Below, piece by piece: positions 1 to 6,230 of a stretch of DNA of 22,639 bases. The DNA is taken from positions 1 to 22,639 of the forward strand of contig JBGPKH010000061.1 of the NCBI GenBank assembly GCA_041485845.1, read 5' to 3'. The translations under genes and the position numbers were made by a program. Origin of the DNA: OMOG01 sp041485845. Its GTDB lineage: Bacteria > Acidobacteriota > Terriglobia > Bryobacterales > Bryobacteraceae. Below the pieces are notes generated by a model. The model did no database searches. It saw only the letters and a list, made by a program, of their open reading frames with translations, and had not been told where the DNA came from. Numbering within the stretch: the first letter of the stretch is position 1; each line of letters opens with the position of its first letter.

Positions 1-69
1 CAAACTGGCGCGCCTTTGATGCGTTGTGGGTCGCGGTTGGAGCCACGACCCAGGGAGTGCCCGTAATCA

Positions 70-153
70 GATTATGCCGAGCCTAAAACGCTCACGTGTC
101 GTTGAATTGCGGGCTGGCTGAAATCACTCGGCATAATCCGGTACTCGGCATAA
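70..153. repeat. Inverted/direct repeat cluster, CTCGGCATAAT type
   Basis: Positions 70-81 (GATTATGCCGAG) are the exact reverse complement of 127-138 (CTCGGCATAATC). A further direct copy, ACTCGGCATAA, lies at 143-153, repeating 126-136. The arms are 45 bases apart, too far for a typical terminator. The arrangement of one inverted and two direct copies resembles the ends or recombination sites of mobile elements, but no recombinase gene is present here, so that role is inference. Confidence 0.6.
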
Positions 154-223
154 GGCCAGTTAGGCCGAAATTTACCGGCCAAACTGCTTGATTCTAAATC
201 GCTTACGCTGAGATCTGGTTCAA

Positions 224-250
224 GCAGATTTGGCAGATTTGGCAGATTTG
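224..250 (+). repeat. Three exact copies of a 9-bp tandem repeat
   Basis: GCAGATTTG occurs three times without interruption at 224-232, 233-241 and 242-250. It lies about 65 bases upstream of the likely GTG start at 314. It is probably a slippage-prone microsatellite in the leader of the truncated gene. It encodes nothing recognisable, and an ORF reading through it from a TTG is unlikely to be used. Confidence 0.75.
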
Positions 251-313
251 GACCGGTTAATTTTACCTTATCAAATGTGGTATAACCTTCCGATCCGGAA
301 TGGAGGACACTTC

Positions 314-754
314 GTGCAGAAAGTGCTGAGTATAACTTTGCTCGCCGCGCTTGGTTCCTGTGTACCGGGCCTGGCTCAACAGGAGAGAGGAGACAAGGAG
401 ATCGCGTTTCAGGGCACGGTGACAGTCCCCAACCGAAACGCCGGCGGTAACACGACCGGCACTCTCATACCCCGGTTTGGGTATTTCCTCAGTCGGCGTA
501 ATTTCATCGGGCTTGAGAATGACGATTTTCTTGCGAAGGGGTTTCAGGCTGCCGGGCTCAATTTGCTTTATCGCTTCTACCTTGGCGGAAAGGGCAGTCG
601 CTTCCAGCCATACCTGGGCCTTGCTCCAGGCGTCTTAAGCAAACGTGAGGATACGTTGATTTGGTCATCAGCTCGTCATCTCACAACGCAGCAGTTCAGC
701 AGATTAACGGTTTGCCCAGTACAGTGCCGAGTGCAGTGCGGCAAGGGTTGCTGA
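314..754 (+). pseudogene. Truncated outer-membrane beta-barrel-like protein
   Basis: The start is taken as GTG 314 because GGAGGA lies at 302-307 and the product then opens with a Sec signal peptide (MQKVLSITLLAALGS, cleavage probably after GLA). An in-frame TTG upstream at 230 would add 28 residues and hide the signal peptide. The mature part has the alternating polar/aromatic pattern of small barrel proteins (IPRFGYF, LNLLYRFYLGG, FQPYLGLAPG). That pattern stops near residue 115, where the barrel should continue. The remaining C terminus (RLTVCPVQCRVQCGKGC) is Cys-rich and unlike a barrel strand. A different frame stays open from 649 to 838. I infer a frameshift or fusion to unrelated sequence. 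The family assignment is only by general character. Confidence 0.5.
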
Positions 755-1117
755 ATACGGAGAATTTGGCTGAGCAAGATCTTGAAGTGTTTTGTCCGTT
801 ACCGGTGCCCAATATAATCAGGCTGTAACCCTATTGTGCCGTCGACGCGCAAAGTTACAACTTCGGACTTTCAGGGAGTGCCCAATGGGCCTGCGGCCGG
901 AACACCAAGAAAAAAGCCTACGGCCCACCAAAGGTGAGGAAAATGGGCTCGATCAGCCGTAGTAGTATTTTACCCAGCGAGGAGTGGAAGAGGTCGTTAC
1001 CGCTCTGGAGAAGTTGAGACCGCCTCAGACCGACGAGGTGTATTGGTTTCTCTCAAAGAATCGGGGATGTCGGAGGTCAGCGAGCATCTCTTTGCGCCTT
1101 GGCGTCTTTGCGTGAGA
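755..1117. other. Gene-free stretch with eroded sequence
   Basis: No intact gene is seen. The tail of the alternative frame, open from 649, ends at a stop near 838. A 7-bp inverted repeat (CTACGGC at 918-924, GCCGTAG at 956-962) and the second copy of CAGGGAGTGCCC (872-883) are present. A short open piece around 980-1070, reading VVTALEKLRPPQTDEVYWFL, could be the remains of a small antitoxin-like gene, but it has no credible start. Confidence 0.4.
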
Positions 1118-1120
1118 TCA
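1085..1120. repeat. Repeat near the 3' side of the GxxExxY gene
   Basis: The stretch contains CTTTGCGCCTTGGCGTCTTT followed by GCGTGAGAT, an internally repetitive TTTGCG/GGCGTC sequence ending at the stop codon of the GxxExxY gene. From general knowledge, nearly this wording is scattered through many acidobacterial, planctomycete and cyanobacterial genomes next to this gene family. I cannot confirm copies elsewhere in this genome. Confidence 0.45.
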
Positions 1121-1453
1121 ATCGGGCATGCCGTTTGCGATGCGCGTGATGCCGTCCTTGATCGACGCTACGTTGAAGTTGATGAGCAACCCCAAGCGTT
1201 TGTCCGCCAGCCGCAGGTGCGTCAATAGCTGTTTCTGGTGCATGGGCGCGATGGCTTCGACAGACTTGATCTCCACGATGACCTTGTCTTCCACGATCAG
1301 GTCTGCACGGAATCCCATCTCAATCCGGGTGCCTTGATATTGATAGACGATGGGAACCGCTTGCTGCCGGACCGTGCGTCGTCCCGGCCCGAGGCTGGTA
1401 TGCACGCGGTAGGCCGCATCCACGATCTGTTTCGCCACTTCGTTTTCAGTCAC
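1118..1453 (-). CDS. GxxExxY-family protein lacking its signature motif
   Basis: The product matches the GxxExxY family (PD-(D/E)XK nuclease-like, function unknown) at both ends. It begins with TENEVAKQIVDAAYRVHTSLGPG and ends with the conserved FRADLIVEDKVIVEIKSVEA and GLLINFNV. Full members have GLLESVYE and about 20 further residues right after SLGPG. Here SLGPG runs directly into RRTVRQQAVPIVY, so the motif that names the family is gone. The frame stays open, so this looks like an in-frame deletion near 1380. I chose GTG 1453 because family members start close to the ENE motif. An ATG at 1636 would add 61 residues unlike the family. The putative nuclease core residues (D in FRADL, E-x-K in VEIKS) remain. 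Confidence 0.65.
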   Translation of the reverse strand: MTENEVAKQIVDAAYRVHTSLGPGRRTVRQQAVPIVYQYQGTRIEMGFRADLIVEDKVIVEIKSVEAIAPMHQKQLLTHLRLADKRLGLLINFNVASIKDGITRIANGMPD

Positions 1454-1637
1454 GTCCAGCCCAAAAAAACATCTCTCGGTAGAGTCAAAACTGCACGAGG
1501 GAAGGATTTCAACACTCCAGCCGTGCGCCAGATCATCCTCCGTTACCAGCAATCCAGCAATGAGGGATTCGGGGTGACCGCCGCCGGTGGGACAAACCCT
1601 TGTGTCACTGGAGGTGCAGTTTGATGCAACCTTCATG

Positions 1638-1690
1638 AACGCAGATCACACCCGTGTTTTCTTATCTGCGTTGATCCGCGTTCATCGGCG
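1638..1690. repeat. Hairpin repeat upstream of the GxxExxY gene
   Basis: AACGCAGAT (1638-1646) and ATCTGCGTT (1664-1672) are exact inverse copies with a 17-base loop. A second near-copy, ATCCGCGTTCAT, follows at 1674-1685. Together with the TTTGCG-rich repeat at 1085-1120 it brackets the GxxExxY gene. Repeats of the form ATCTGCGTTNATCNGCG are a known companion of this family, although their role is not known. Confidence 0.5.
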
Positions 1691-1862
1691 GCCCATAATT
1701 CTTCAGCGTCACATGGCCGAATAGTGAAACCGGACAAGTGCCAGCACCTCGTTTAGCAACGACAAGCCGGCCTGCGTGGCGGAGGCGCCTTACGACGCGG
1801 CCGACTCGAGGCCGATCCGATCTGTGCGGCTCGTGGGAACGGCCGGAGGTGTGCGGCGGTTG

Positions 1863-3455
1863 TCAGCGCAGCATCGCGAAGCCGAACAAATTGTCGCCGG
1901 CGGCGACCACCAGATACTGCGTGCCGTCGAGCTCGTAGGTGATCGGGCCGTTGGTCACGGAGTTGCCGAGATTCGTATGCCACAGCGGGTTGCCGCTCGC
2001 GGGATCCAGCGCCACCAGGTTGCCGGACCCGTCGCCGGCGAACAGGAGCTTGCCGGCGGTCGACAACAGGCCGGAACGGCCGCCGCCCTCCCACTTATGG
2101 CTCCACTTCACCTTGCCGGTCTTGTAGTCGATCGCCTGGATCATCGATTCACCGAAGCCGCCGCGGTCGTTGCCGCCCCAGCCCTCGGGCTTGTCGCTCG
2201 GGTCGTAGATGTAGTAAACGCTGAACGCGCGCGACGCACTGACGTAGAACAGGCCGGTGTCGGGGTTGTACGTGGGAGGCGGCCAGTTGGTGCCGCCGCC
2301 CTGGTTGGGCGAGACCAGCGCGCCGTCGAGCTGCGGCTCTTTCGCGGGATTGGGGATCGGCGATCCCTTGGCATCGACACCCTTCGACCAGTTGACCTTC
2401 ACGTACTCGGAGCTCGAAATGTTCTTGCCCGTGGCGCGGTCCAGCACGAAGAAATAGCCGTTGCGGCTGGCCTGCGCCACCAGCTTGCGCTTCTGGCCGT
2501 TGATCTCGCCATCGAAGAGCACGGGCGTCTGCGTGGCGTCCCAATCGTGCGTGTCGTGCGGCGACGATTGGAAATACCACTGCATCTTTCCGGTGTCGGG
2601 ATTGAGCGCCACCACCGACGCGGTGAACAGGTTCGCGCCGGGGCGGGCCTTTCCCGCGATCACCGGCTGCGGGTTGCCGGTGGGCACATAGATCATGTTC
2701 AGGTCGGGATCGTACGTCGGGGTGAGCCACGTCATGCCGCCGCCGTGCTTCATGGCCTCTTCACTCGGCCAGGATTCCGACCCCGGATCGCCCATCTTCT
2801 GCGGGACGGTGTACCAGCGCCACTGCAAGTCGCCGGTTTCGGGGTCGTGCGACTCGATGTAGCCGGGACGGTCGAGATCGTCGCCGCTGACGCCCGTGAT
2901 GATGTGGTTCCTGACGACCAGCGGCGCCATGGAGCCGAAGTAATACTGGTCGAGGTCGCAGATGGGCTTGTGCCAGCGCTCCCTTCCGTCTTTCAGATTG
3001 AGCGACACCAGATTGCAATCCGGCGTTTCGAAGTACAGCCAGTTGCCGTACACGCCGACGCCGCGGTTGCCGATGTGGTCGCCGCCGTGGGAGGTCCAGG
3101 TGTAGTGCCACACTTCGCGGCCGGTGCGCGCATCCACCGCCCACGCGTGGTCCGGCATGGTGAAGTAGAGGATGCCGTTCACCTGGACGGGGGTCGCGGA
3201 GATGCGTCCGCCCCCGCCGCCCCCGCCGCCGAGCGCGCCGTTGGCACGGTAGACCCACGCCAGGCCAAGCGAGTTGATGTTCGCCTGGTTGATCTTGGCG
3301 AGCGTGCTGTAGCGGCGCCCGGTGTAGTCGCCGTTGTAGGTCGGCCAGGTGTCGGTGGGCGGCGCTCCCAGCTTGGCGGGGTTCAGGCCCTGCGCCAGCA
3401 GGGCGGCGGAAGCAAGCAAGAGGGTGCCGATGGCGCCGGGAAGAAAGGCCTTCAT
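1863..3455 (-). CDS. PQQ-dependent dehydrogenase (quinoprotein)
   Basis: A periplasmic quinoprotein of 530 aa that oxidises an alcohol, sugar or similar substrate and passes electrons to a cytochrome c. A signal peptide (about 1-21) precedes an eight-bladed propeller with repeated tryptophan-docking signatures (DARTGREVWHY, DPETGDLQWRW, NPDTGKMQWYF, DYKTGKVKWSH, DPASGNPLWH). The active-site region SSPHDTHDWDATQTPVLFD places the catalytic Asp at 304 and a second Asp at 306. SRNGYFFVLDR (330-340) is the usual PQQ-contacting Arg-Asn segment. There is no adjacent Cys-Cys pair as in methanol and ethanol dehydrogenases, and no fused heme domain. A run of eight glycines lies at 76-83. The start overlaps the stop of the cytochrome gene by ATGA, so the two are co-translated. 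The substrate cannot be told from sequence. Confidence 0.88.
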   Translation of the reverse strand: MKAFLPGAIGTLLLASAALLAQGLNPAKLGAPPTDTWPTYNGDYTGRRYSTLAKINQANINSLGLAWVYRANGALGGGGGGGGRISATPVQVNGILYFTMPDHAWAVDARTGREVWHYTWTSHGGDHIGNRGVGVYGNWLYFETPDCNLVSLNLKDGRERWHKPICDLDQYYFGSMAPLVVRNHIITGVSGDDLDRPGYIESHDPETGDLQWRWYTVPQKMGDPGSESWPSEEAMKHGGGMTWLTPTYDPDLNMIYVPTGNPQPVIAGKARPGANLFTASVVALNPDTGKMQWYFQSSPHDTHDWDATQTPVLFDGEINGQKRKLVAQASRNGYFFVLDRATGKNISSSEYVKVNWSKGVDAKGSPIPNPAKEPQLDGALVSPNQGGGTNWPPPTYNPDTGLFYVSASRAFSVYYIYDPSDKPEGWGGNDRGGFGESMIQAIDYKTGKVKWSHKWEGGGRSGLLSTAGKLLFAGDGSGNLVALDPASGNPLWHTNLGNSVTNGPITYELDGTQYLVVAAGDNLFGFAMLR

Positions 3456-4528
3456 TTCAGGGTCTCCAGATAGGCGACGAGGTCGTGGATGTTCTTGTCG
3501 GTGTACTGGTCGAGCAGCTCGTGGTGCGCCTGAGCGGGGTCATTCTTGACCACCTTCAGAGCGGGCGTGCGCTTGAACGAGCGATACTCGCCGGCGCTGT
3601 CGCGGAGCGCGACGTTGAAGTCGTCTAGCTGCACCAGCGAGCCGGTGATCGGCGCGCCCGATGCAGGCGTGACGGTAACGGTCACGGGATTCTCCCCCGC
3701 CGCGACGCCGCGTCCACGGCCACCGCGGCCGCCGCCACGCCCACCGCCCGGGAAGAGGAAGCGCTGCTGCAACGCGGCAGGATCCATCCGCGAACCGATC
3801 TTGGCGAGATCTCCGGTCGGCGAGTGGCAGGAGGAGCACTTGCCTTCGCCGTTGAAGTAGGCGGCGCCCGCCTTGGGGTCGCCCGTGAGGACGTTCTGGA
3901 TCTGGAGCGCGGCGCGCAGCGTATTGTAGACCTCCTGGTGGATGGTGTGCGAGAGATCCTCGATCTGCGCCGCGGTGAGTTGGGCCACGGGCGTGGTCTG
4001 CGTCGGATGGCCCTTCTTGAGGAACGGCCCGATGGTGCTGCCGTAGCGGTCGTGGAGGACGATCTCGGAACGGACGAGGTCGGCGCCTCGGTCGCTGCCG
4101 CGGGCGTGCGTGCCGTGGCAGGTGATGCACTCGGCGGCATAGACCTTGCGGCCGCGATTGGCGGCGGCCTCATCGACCACGTGCTTGTCGGCGGGACCCG
4201 GGGAGAATGCCGGGCCGCGTCCCCGGCCGCCGCCCGCTGGAGTGCCCGGAGCGCCGCCGCGTCCGCCCGGAGACGCCGGGCCGTACTGCGTGGCCAGGTA
4301 GTCCAGGGCGAGCGCGAATTCCTCGTCGGTGCCCTTCGCGCCGCGGGCGATCATCGAGGTGATGTTCTCCTGCCACTGCGCGCGGGTGCGCCGCTGCGCG
4401 GTGACGGTCTCCACCGTATGGCAGCCGCTACAGACTTTTTGAAAGGCCGCGCTCGCCGCCGTTGACGGCTGCGCCACACTCGCTATAGGCGTCAGCAGCA
4501 GCGCGGCCACACCAATGCCGTATCGCAT
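3452..4528 (-). CDS. Three-heme c-type cytochrome, partner of the PQQ dehydrogenase
   Basis: A secreted cytochrome of 358 aa with three heme-binding motifs: CSGCH (33-37), CITCH (134-138) and CSSCH (231-235). The signal peptide (MRYGIGVAALLLTPIASVAQ) and an AGGAGGGG ribosome site about 10 bases upstream fix the start at 4528. A longer reading from 4582 would bury the signal peptide. Pro/Gly/Arg-rich linkers separate the domains (about 84-110 and 261-276). The C-terminal part (VTVTPASGAPITGSLVQLDDFNVALRD, then SFKRTPALKVVKN) is a small beta domain common in acidobacterial cytochromes. It is the first gene of the operon, so it most likely accepts electrons from the quinoprotein encoded next, replacing the heme domain fused in quinohemoprotein alcohol dehydrogenases. 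The electron-transfer partnership is inferred from gene order. Confidence 0.85.
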   Translation of the reverse strand: MRYGIGVAALLLTPIASVAQPSTAASAAFQKVCSGCHTVETVTAQRRTRAQWQENITSMIARGAKGTDEEFALALDYLATQYGPASPGGRGGAPGTPAGGGRGRGPAFSPGPADKHVVDEAAANRGRKVYAAECITCHGTHARGSDRGADLVRSEIVLHDRYGSTIGPFLKKGHPTQTTPVAQLTAAQIEDLSHTIHQEVYNTLRAALQIQNVLTGDPKAGAAYFNGEGKCSSCHSPTGDLAKIGSRMDPAALQQRFLFPGGGRGGGRGGRGRGVAAGENPVTVTVTPASGAPITGSLVQLDDFNVALRDSAGEYRSFKRTPALKVVKNDPAQAHHELLDQYTDKNIHDLVAYLETLK

Positions 4529-4626
4529 TTCCAGTTCCCCTCCTACGAAGACCGGCGCCGCCGGCCTTTGACCAGTGTACAACCTGTGATGTGCGGAAAC
4601 GGAAGTTGGACGGCCGAAGGCGGGAC

Positions 4627-4655
4627 TTGCCGGATGTTCGCAAACGGGCTACGTT
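4627..4655 (+). promoter_or_regulatory. Candidate promoter for the first toxin-antitoxin pair
   Basis: TTGCCG (4627-4632) and TACGTT (4650-4655) are separated by 17 bases. Transcription would start about at the ATG at 4662, giving a leaderless or nearly leaderless message. This fits the lack of a clear Shine-Dalgarno sequence before that ATG. The match is modest. Confidence 0.3.
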
Positions 4656-4661
4656 TGAAGT

Positions 4662-4898
4662 ATGACCGTGGAAGCCATCAAGGAAGCCATCGTCCATCTT
4701 TCCGAATCCGAACGTAAGCAGCTCGCCAACTGGTTCGAAGAGTTGGAGGAGGAAGCTTGGGACCAGCAGATCGAGCGCGATTTTTCTCCAGGCGGCCGGG
4801 GTATGTCCTTGTTGGCTGAACTCGAACGTGAAATCGCCGAAGGTAAGACCAGACCGATCGAGGAAGTTTGCGCCGAGCGCCGCAAACAGAAAGCGTGA
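4662..4898 (+). CDS. Antitoxin of a type II toxin-antitoxin pair (addiction-module family)
   Basis: A small 78-aa acidic/helical protein. The N-terminal half (VEAIKEAIVHLSESERKQLANWFEELEEE) is the helix pair typical of the 'addiction module component' antitoxins, in which L-x-x-x-E-R-x-x-L-x-x-W/F motifs recur. The C-terminal half (FSPGGRGMSLLAELEREIAEGKTRPIEEVCAERRK) should be the flexible toxin-neutralising tail. It overlaps the toxin gene by GTGA (4895-4898), so the two are translationally coupled. Such antitoxins usually repress their own promoter. No DNA-binding motif is obvious here, so autoregulation is assumed only from the family. Confidence 0.75.
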   Translation: MTVEAIKEAIVHLSESERKQLANWFEELEEEAWDQQIERDFSPGGRGMSLLAELEREIAEGKTRPIEEVCAERRKQKA

Positions 4899-5158
4899 AC
4901 TTCCAGCACCGGACTTTCTCCCGATTCTGGGATCGATACGCCGAGCTGCCTAAAGCAGTGCAGCGACTGGCAGACAAGCAGTATCGTCTCCTTCGTGAAA
5001 ATCCCTTTCACCCCTCTCTCCGGTTCAAATCTGCCGGGCCGTTTTGGACCGTGCGGGTTTCTTCTTCCTATCGTGCTCTGGCAATACGCGAGGGGGATGC
5101 CTTCCATTGGTTCTGGATCGGGCTGCACGACGACTACGAGCGGATTCTCAAGGGGTGA
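4895..5158 (+). CDS. RelE/ParE-superfamily toxin
   Basis: 87 aa, starting at the GTG that overlaps the antitoxin stop (GTGA). The compact alpha/beta pattern fits the RelE/ParE fold: N-terminal helices FWDRYAELPKAVQRLADKQYRLLRENPFHP, then strands LRFKSAGPFWTVRVSSSYRALAIR and FHWFWIGLHDDYERIL. Phrases such as SLRFK, VRVSSSYRALA and FWIGLHDDYE are the usual landmarks. Members inhibit growth by cutting ribosome-bound mRNA or poisoning gyrase, and which applies here cannot be told. A longer ORF from 4868 would run inside the antitoxin gene and is less likely. Confidence 0.75.
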   Translation: MNFQHRTFSRFWDRYAELPKAVQRLADKQYRLLRENPFHPSLRFKSAGPFWTVRVSSSYRALAIREGDAFHWFWIGLHDDYERILKG

Positions 5159-5205
5159 CAACGCATACGAAGAGAGACTTGGAGAGACCTCCTGCTCTGC
5201 CGTCA

Positions 5206-5242
5206 TTGTTTTGATATGCGCCATCAGCGTATAGTGAGGAGG
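5206..5242 (+). promoter_or_regulatory. Candidate promoter merging into the ribosome site of the HigB-like toxin
   Basis: TTGTTT (5206-5211) and TATAGT (5230-5235) are 18 bases apart. AGGAGG follows at once (5237-5242), only one base before ATG 5244 and 16 bases before ATG 5259. Neither spacing is ideal, and a transcript starting near 5241 would lack most of the ribosome site. The true start and mode of initiation are therefore uncertain. Confidence 0.4.
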
Positions 5243-5243
5243 C

Positions 5244-5600
5244 ATGGAACGCGCGCCGATGACGGTGATCGAGACCGAAGAATTCGTGCTTGCGGCGGAG
5301 CGGTTGATGACCGAGGTGAAACGCGCGGAGCTGGTGATGTTTGTGGCGACCAACCCGGACGCGGGCGACATAATCCCGGAAACCGGTGGTGTGCGGAAAC
5401 TGCGTTGGGCGCTGGAGGGCCGCGGGAAACTGGGCGGTGCCCGAGTGATCTACTACTACCACAGCGAGGGCCTGCCGGCCGTGATGCTCGATATGTACGC
5501 GAAGAACGTGAAGGCCAACTTGACGAAGGCCGAGCGAAATGCAATGAAGAAGAGGATCCCGGAATTGATTCGGACGCTGCAGCAAAGGAGGACCAGGTGA
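5244..5600 (+). CDS. HigB-like RelE-family toxin
   Basis: 118 aa. The core GGVRKLRWALEGRGKLGGARVIYYYHSEG followed by YAKNVKANLTKAERNAMKK is characteristic of the HigB/RelE-like toxins (Pfam PF06296 group), which are mRNA interferases. It is the first gene of its pair and overlaps the antitoxin by GTGA (5597-5600). The start could instead be ATG 5259 (MTVIETEEFV), which fits the usual N terminus equally well. Its location directly after another toxin-antitoxin pair suggests stacked addiction modules. Confidence 0.85.
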   Translation: MERAPMTVIETEEFVLAAERLMTEVKRAELVMFVATNPDAGDIIPETGGVRKLRWALEGRGKLGGARVIYYYHSEGLPAVMLDMYAKNVKANLTKAERNAMKKRIPELIRTLQQRRTR

Positions 5601-5944
5601 AGAAGACCGGTACCAAGACGGAAAAGACGGCAAGGAGCCGGCGTAGACTCACGCCGGGTGAGCGGATCATACGCGGGCTGGATCAGGCTATCGCTTGGGC
5701 GCGCGGAGAGGACGTGCCAGTGCGCGTTACGACTGTCGAGGTGCCGACTATCGACGTTCGCGCCGTTCGCCGTGGCCTCAAACTGAGCCAGGCGCAGTTC
5801 GCTGCCAGGTTCGGCGTTCCTCCAGCAACACTGCGCAACTGGGAACAGGGGCGGACCCGCCCGGATGGGCCTGCGCGAGTGCTGCTGGCAGTCATCGCCA
5901 AGCACCCGGAGGCAGTTGAGGACGTTCTGCGGAAGGCCAGTTGA
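5597..5944 (+). CDS. HigA-like helix-turn-helix antitoxin
   Basis: 115 aa from GTG 5597, preceded by AGGAGG at 5586-5591 with a 5-base gap, so the start is well supported. A basic N-terminal tail (KKTGTKTEKTARSRRR) is followed by a linker and an XRE-type helix-turn-helix, VRRGLKLSQAQFAARFGVPPATLRNWEQGRTRPDGPARVLL, in the C-terminal half. This is the antitoxin arrangement normally found with PF06296 toxins. It should neutralise the preceding toxin and repress the operon promoter. Translation is coupled to the toxin through GTGA. Confidence 0.88.
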   Translation: MKKTGTKTEKTARSRRRLTPGERIIRGLDQAIAWARGEDVPVRVTTVEVPTIDVRAVRRGLKLSQAQFAARFGVPPATLRNWEQGRTRPDGPARVLLAVIAKHPEAVEDVLRKAS

Positions 5945-6104
5945 TGGCGTTATGGACTTTTTCCTTTCCCATTTGGTGTACGGTCGCGCGCGCCCGGTAA
6001 GGCCGGCAAAGGCGTCCAACATGCTCATCGCCGTTAGGCGGCAAGACAAGCTATCCCGTAGTGGCTGTCGAGTGATAGACTCAGGATCTGGAAAGTCCAA
6101 ACAC

Positions 6105-6230
6105 ATGGGCGACTCTCGGGTTGGAACCATCGCCGTTGCGGTCGTTGAAGGGGATGCGCTGACCTTCACCGCCGACGTACTTGCGCTGAAATACGCGCAG
6201 CAACATTATGGAGTGGACCGGGGATGCCGT
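6105..6230 (+). pseudogene. N-terminal remnant of a macro-like/deoxyribosyltransferase-like fusion gene
   Basis: ATG 6105 is preceded by GGAAAG with suitable spacing. The first 38 codons read VVEGDALTFTADVLALKYAQ followed by QHYGVDR, which I recognise as the start of a conserved N-terminal domain found before the domain encoded just downstream. After GVDR (6219) the frame becomes meaningless (GCRHKRRFSARPDAHQCC, stop at 6278). The following family sequence resumes in another frame (from about 6226, ISGDFPPALTRISVVERN). About 100 codons of the N-terminal domain appear to be missing, with a frameshift at the junction. Confidence 0.5.

Larger units (their letters stand above)
1..313. other. Gene-free left edge with repeats
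   Basis: I see no convincing coding sequence before the GTG at 314. The stretch holds a cluster of inverted and direct repeats (70-153) and a short tandem repeat (224-250), listed separately. A 12-base word, CAGGGAGTGCCC, at 51-62 recurs at 872-883, on the other side of the truncated gene. This looks like scarred, mobile-element-associated sequence, but no transposase or integrase is visible inside the window. Confidence 0.5.

Noticed and set aside
230..313. TTG start at 230 for the truncated outer-membrane protein
   Set aside because: Its first codons are just the 9-bp tandem repeat, it has no ribosome site, and it would bury the signal peptide that begins at GTG 314.
942..1070. Possible small antitoxin gene
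   Set aside because: The protein-like piece needs a frameshift and has no supported start. It is at most a remnant.
3207..3240. Gly-codon run in the PQQ dehydrogenase as a frameshift or phase-variation tract
   Set aside because: The run is of CCG/CCC triplets on the plus strand, so unit changes would keep the frame. Gly-rich inserts at this loop are common in related quinoproteins.
1776..3473. 565-codon open frame on the plus strand
   Set aside because: It is a shadow of the PQQ dehydrogenase, which has unmistakable quinoprotein motifs on the minus strand.
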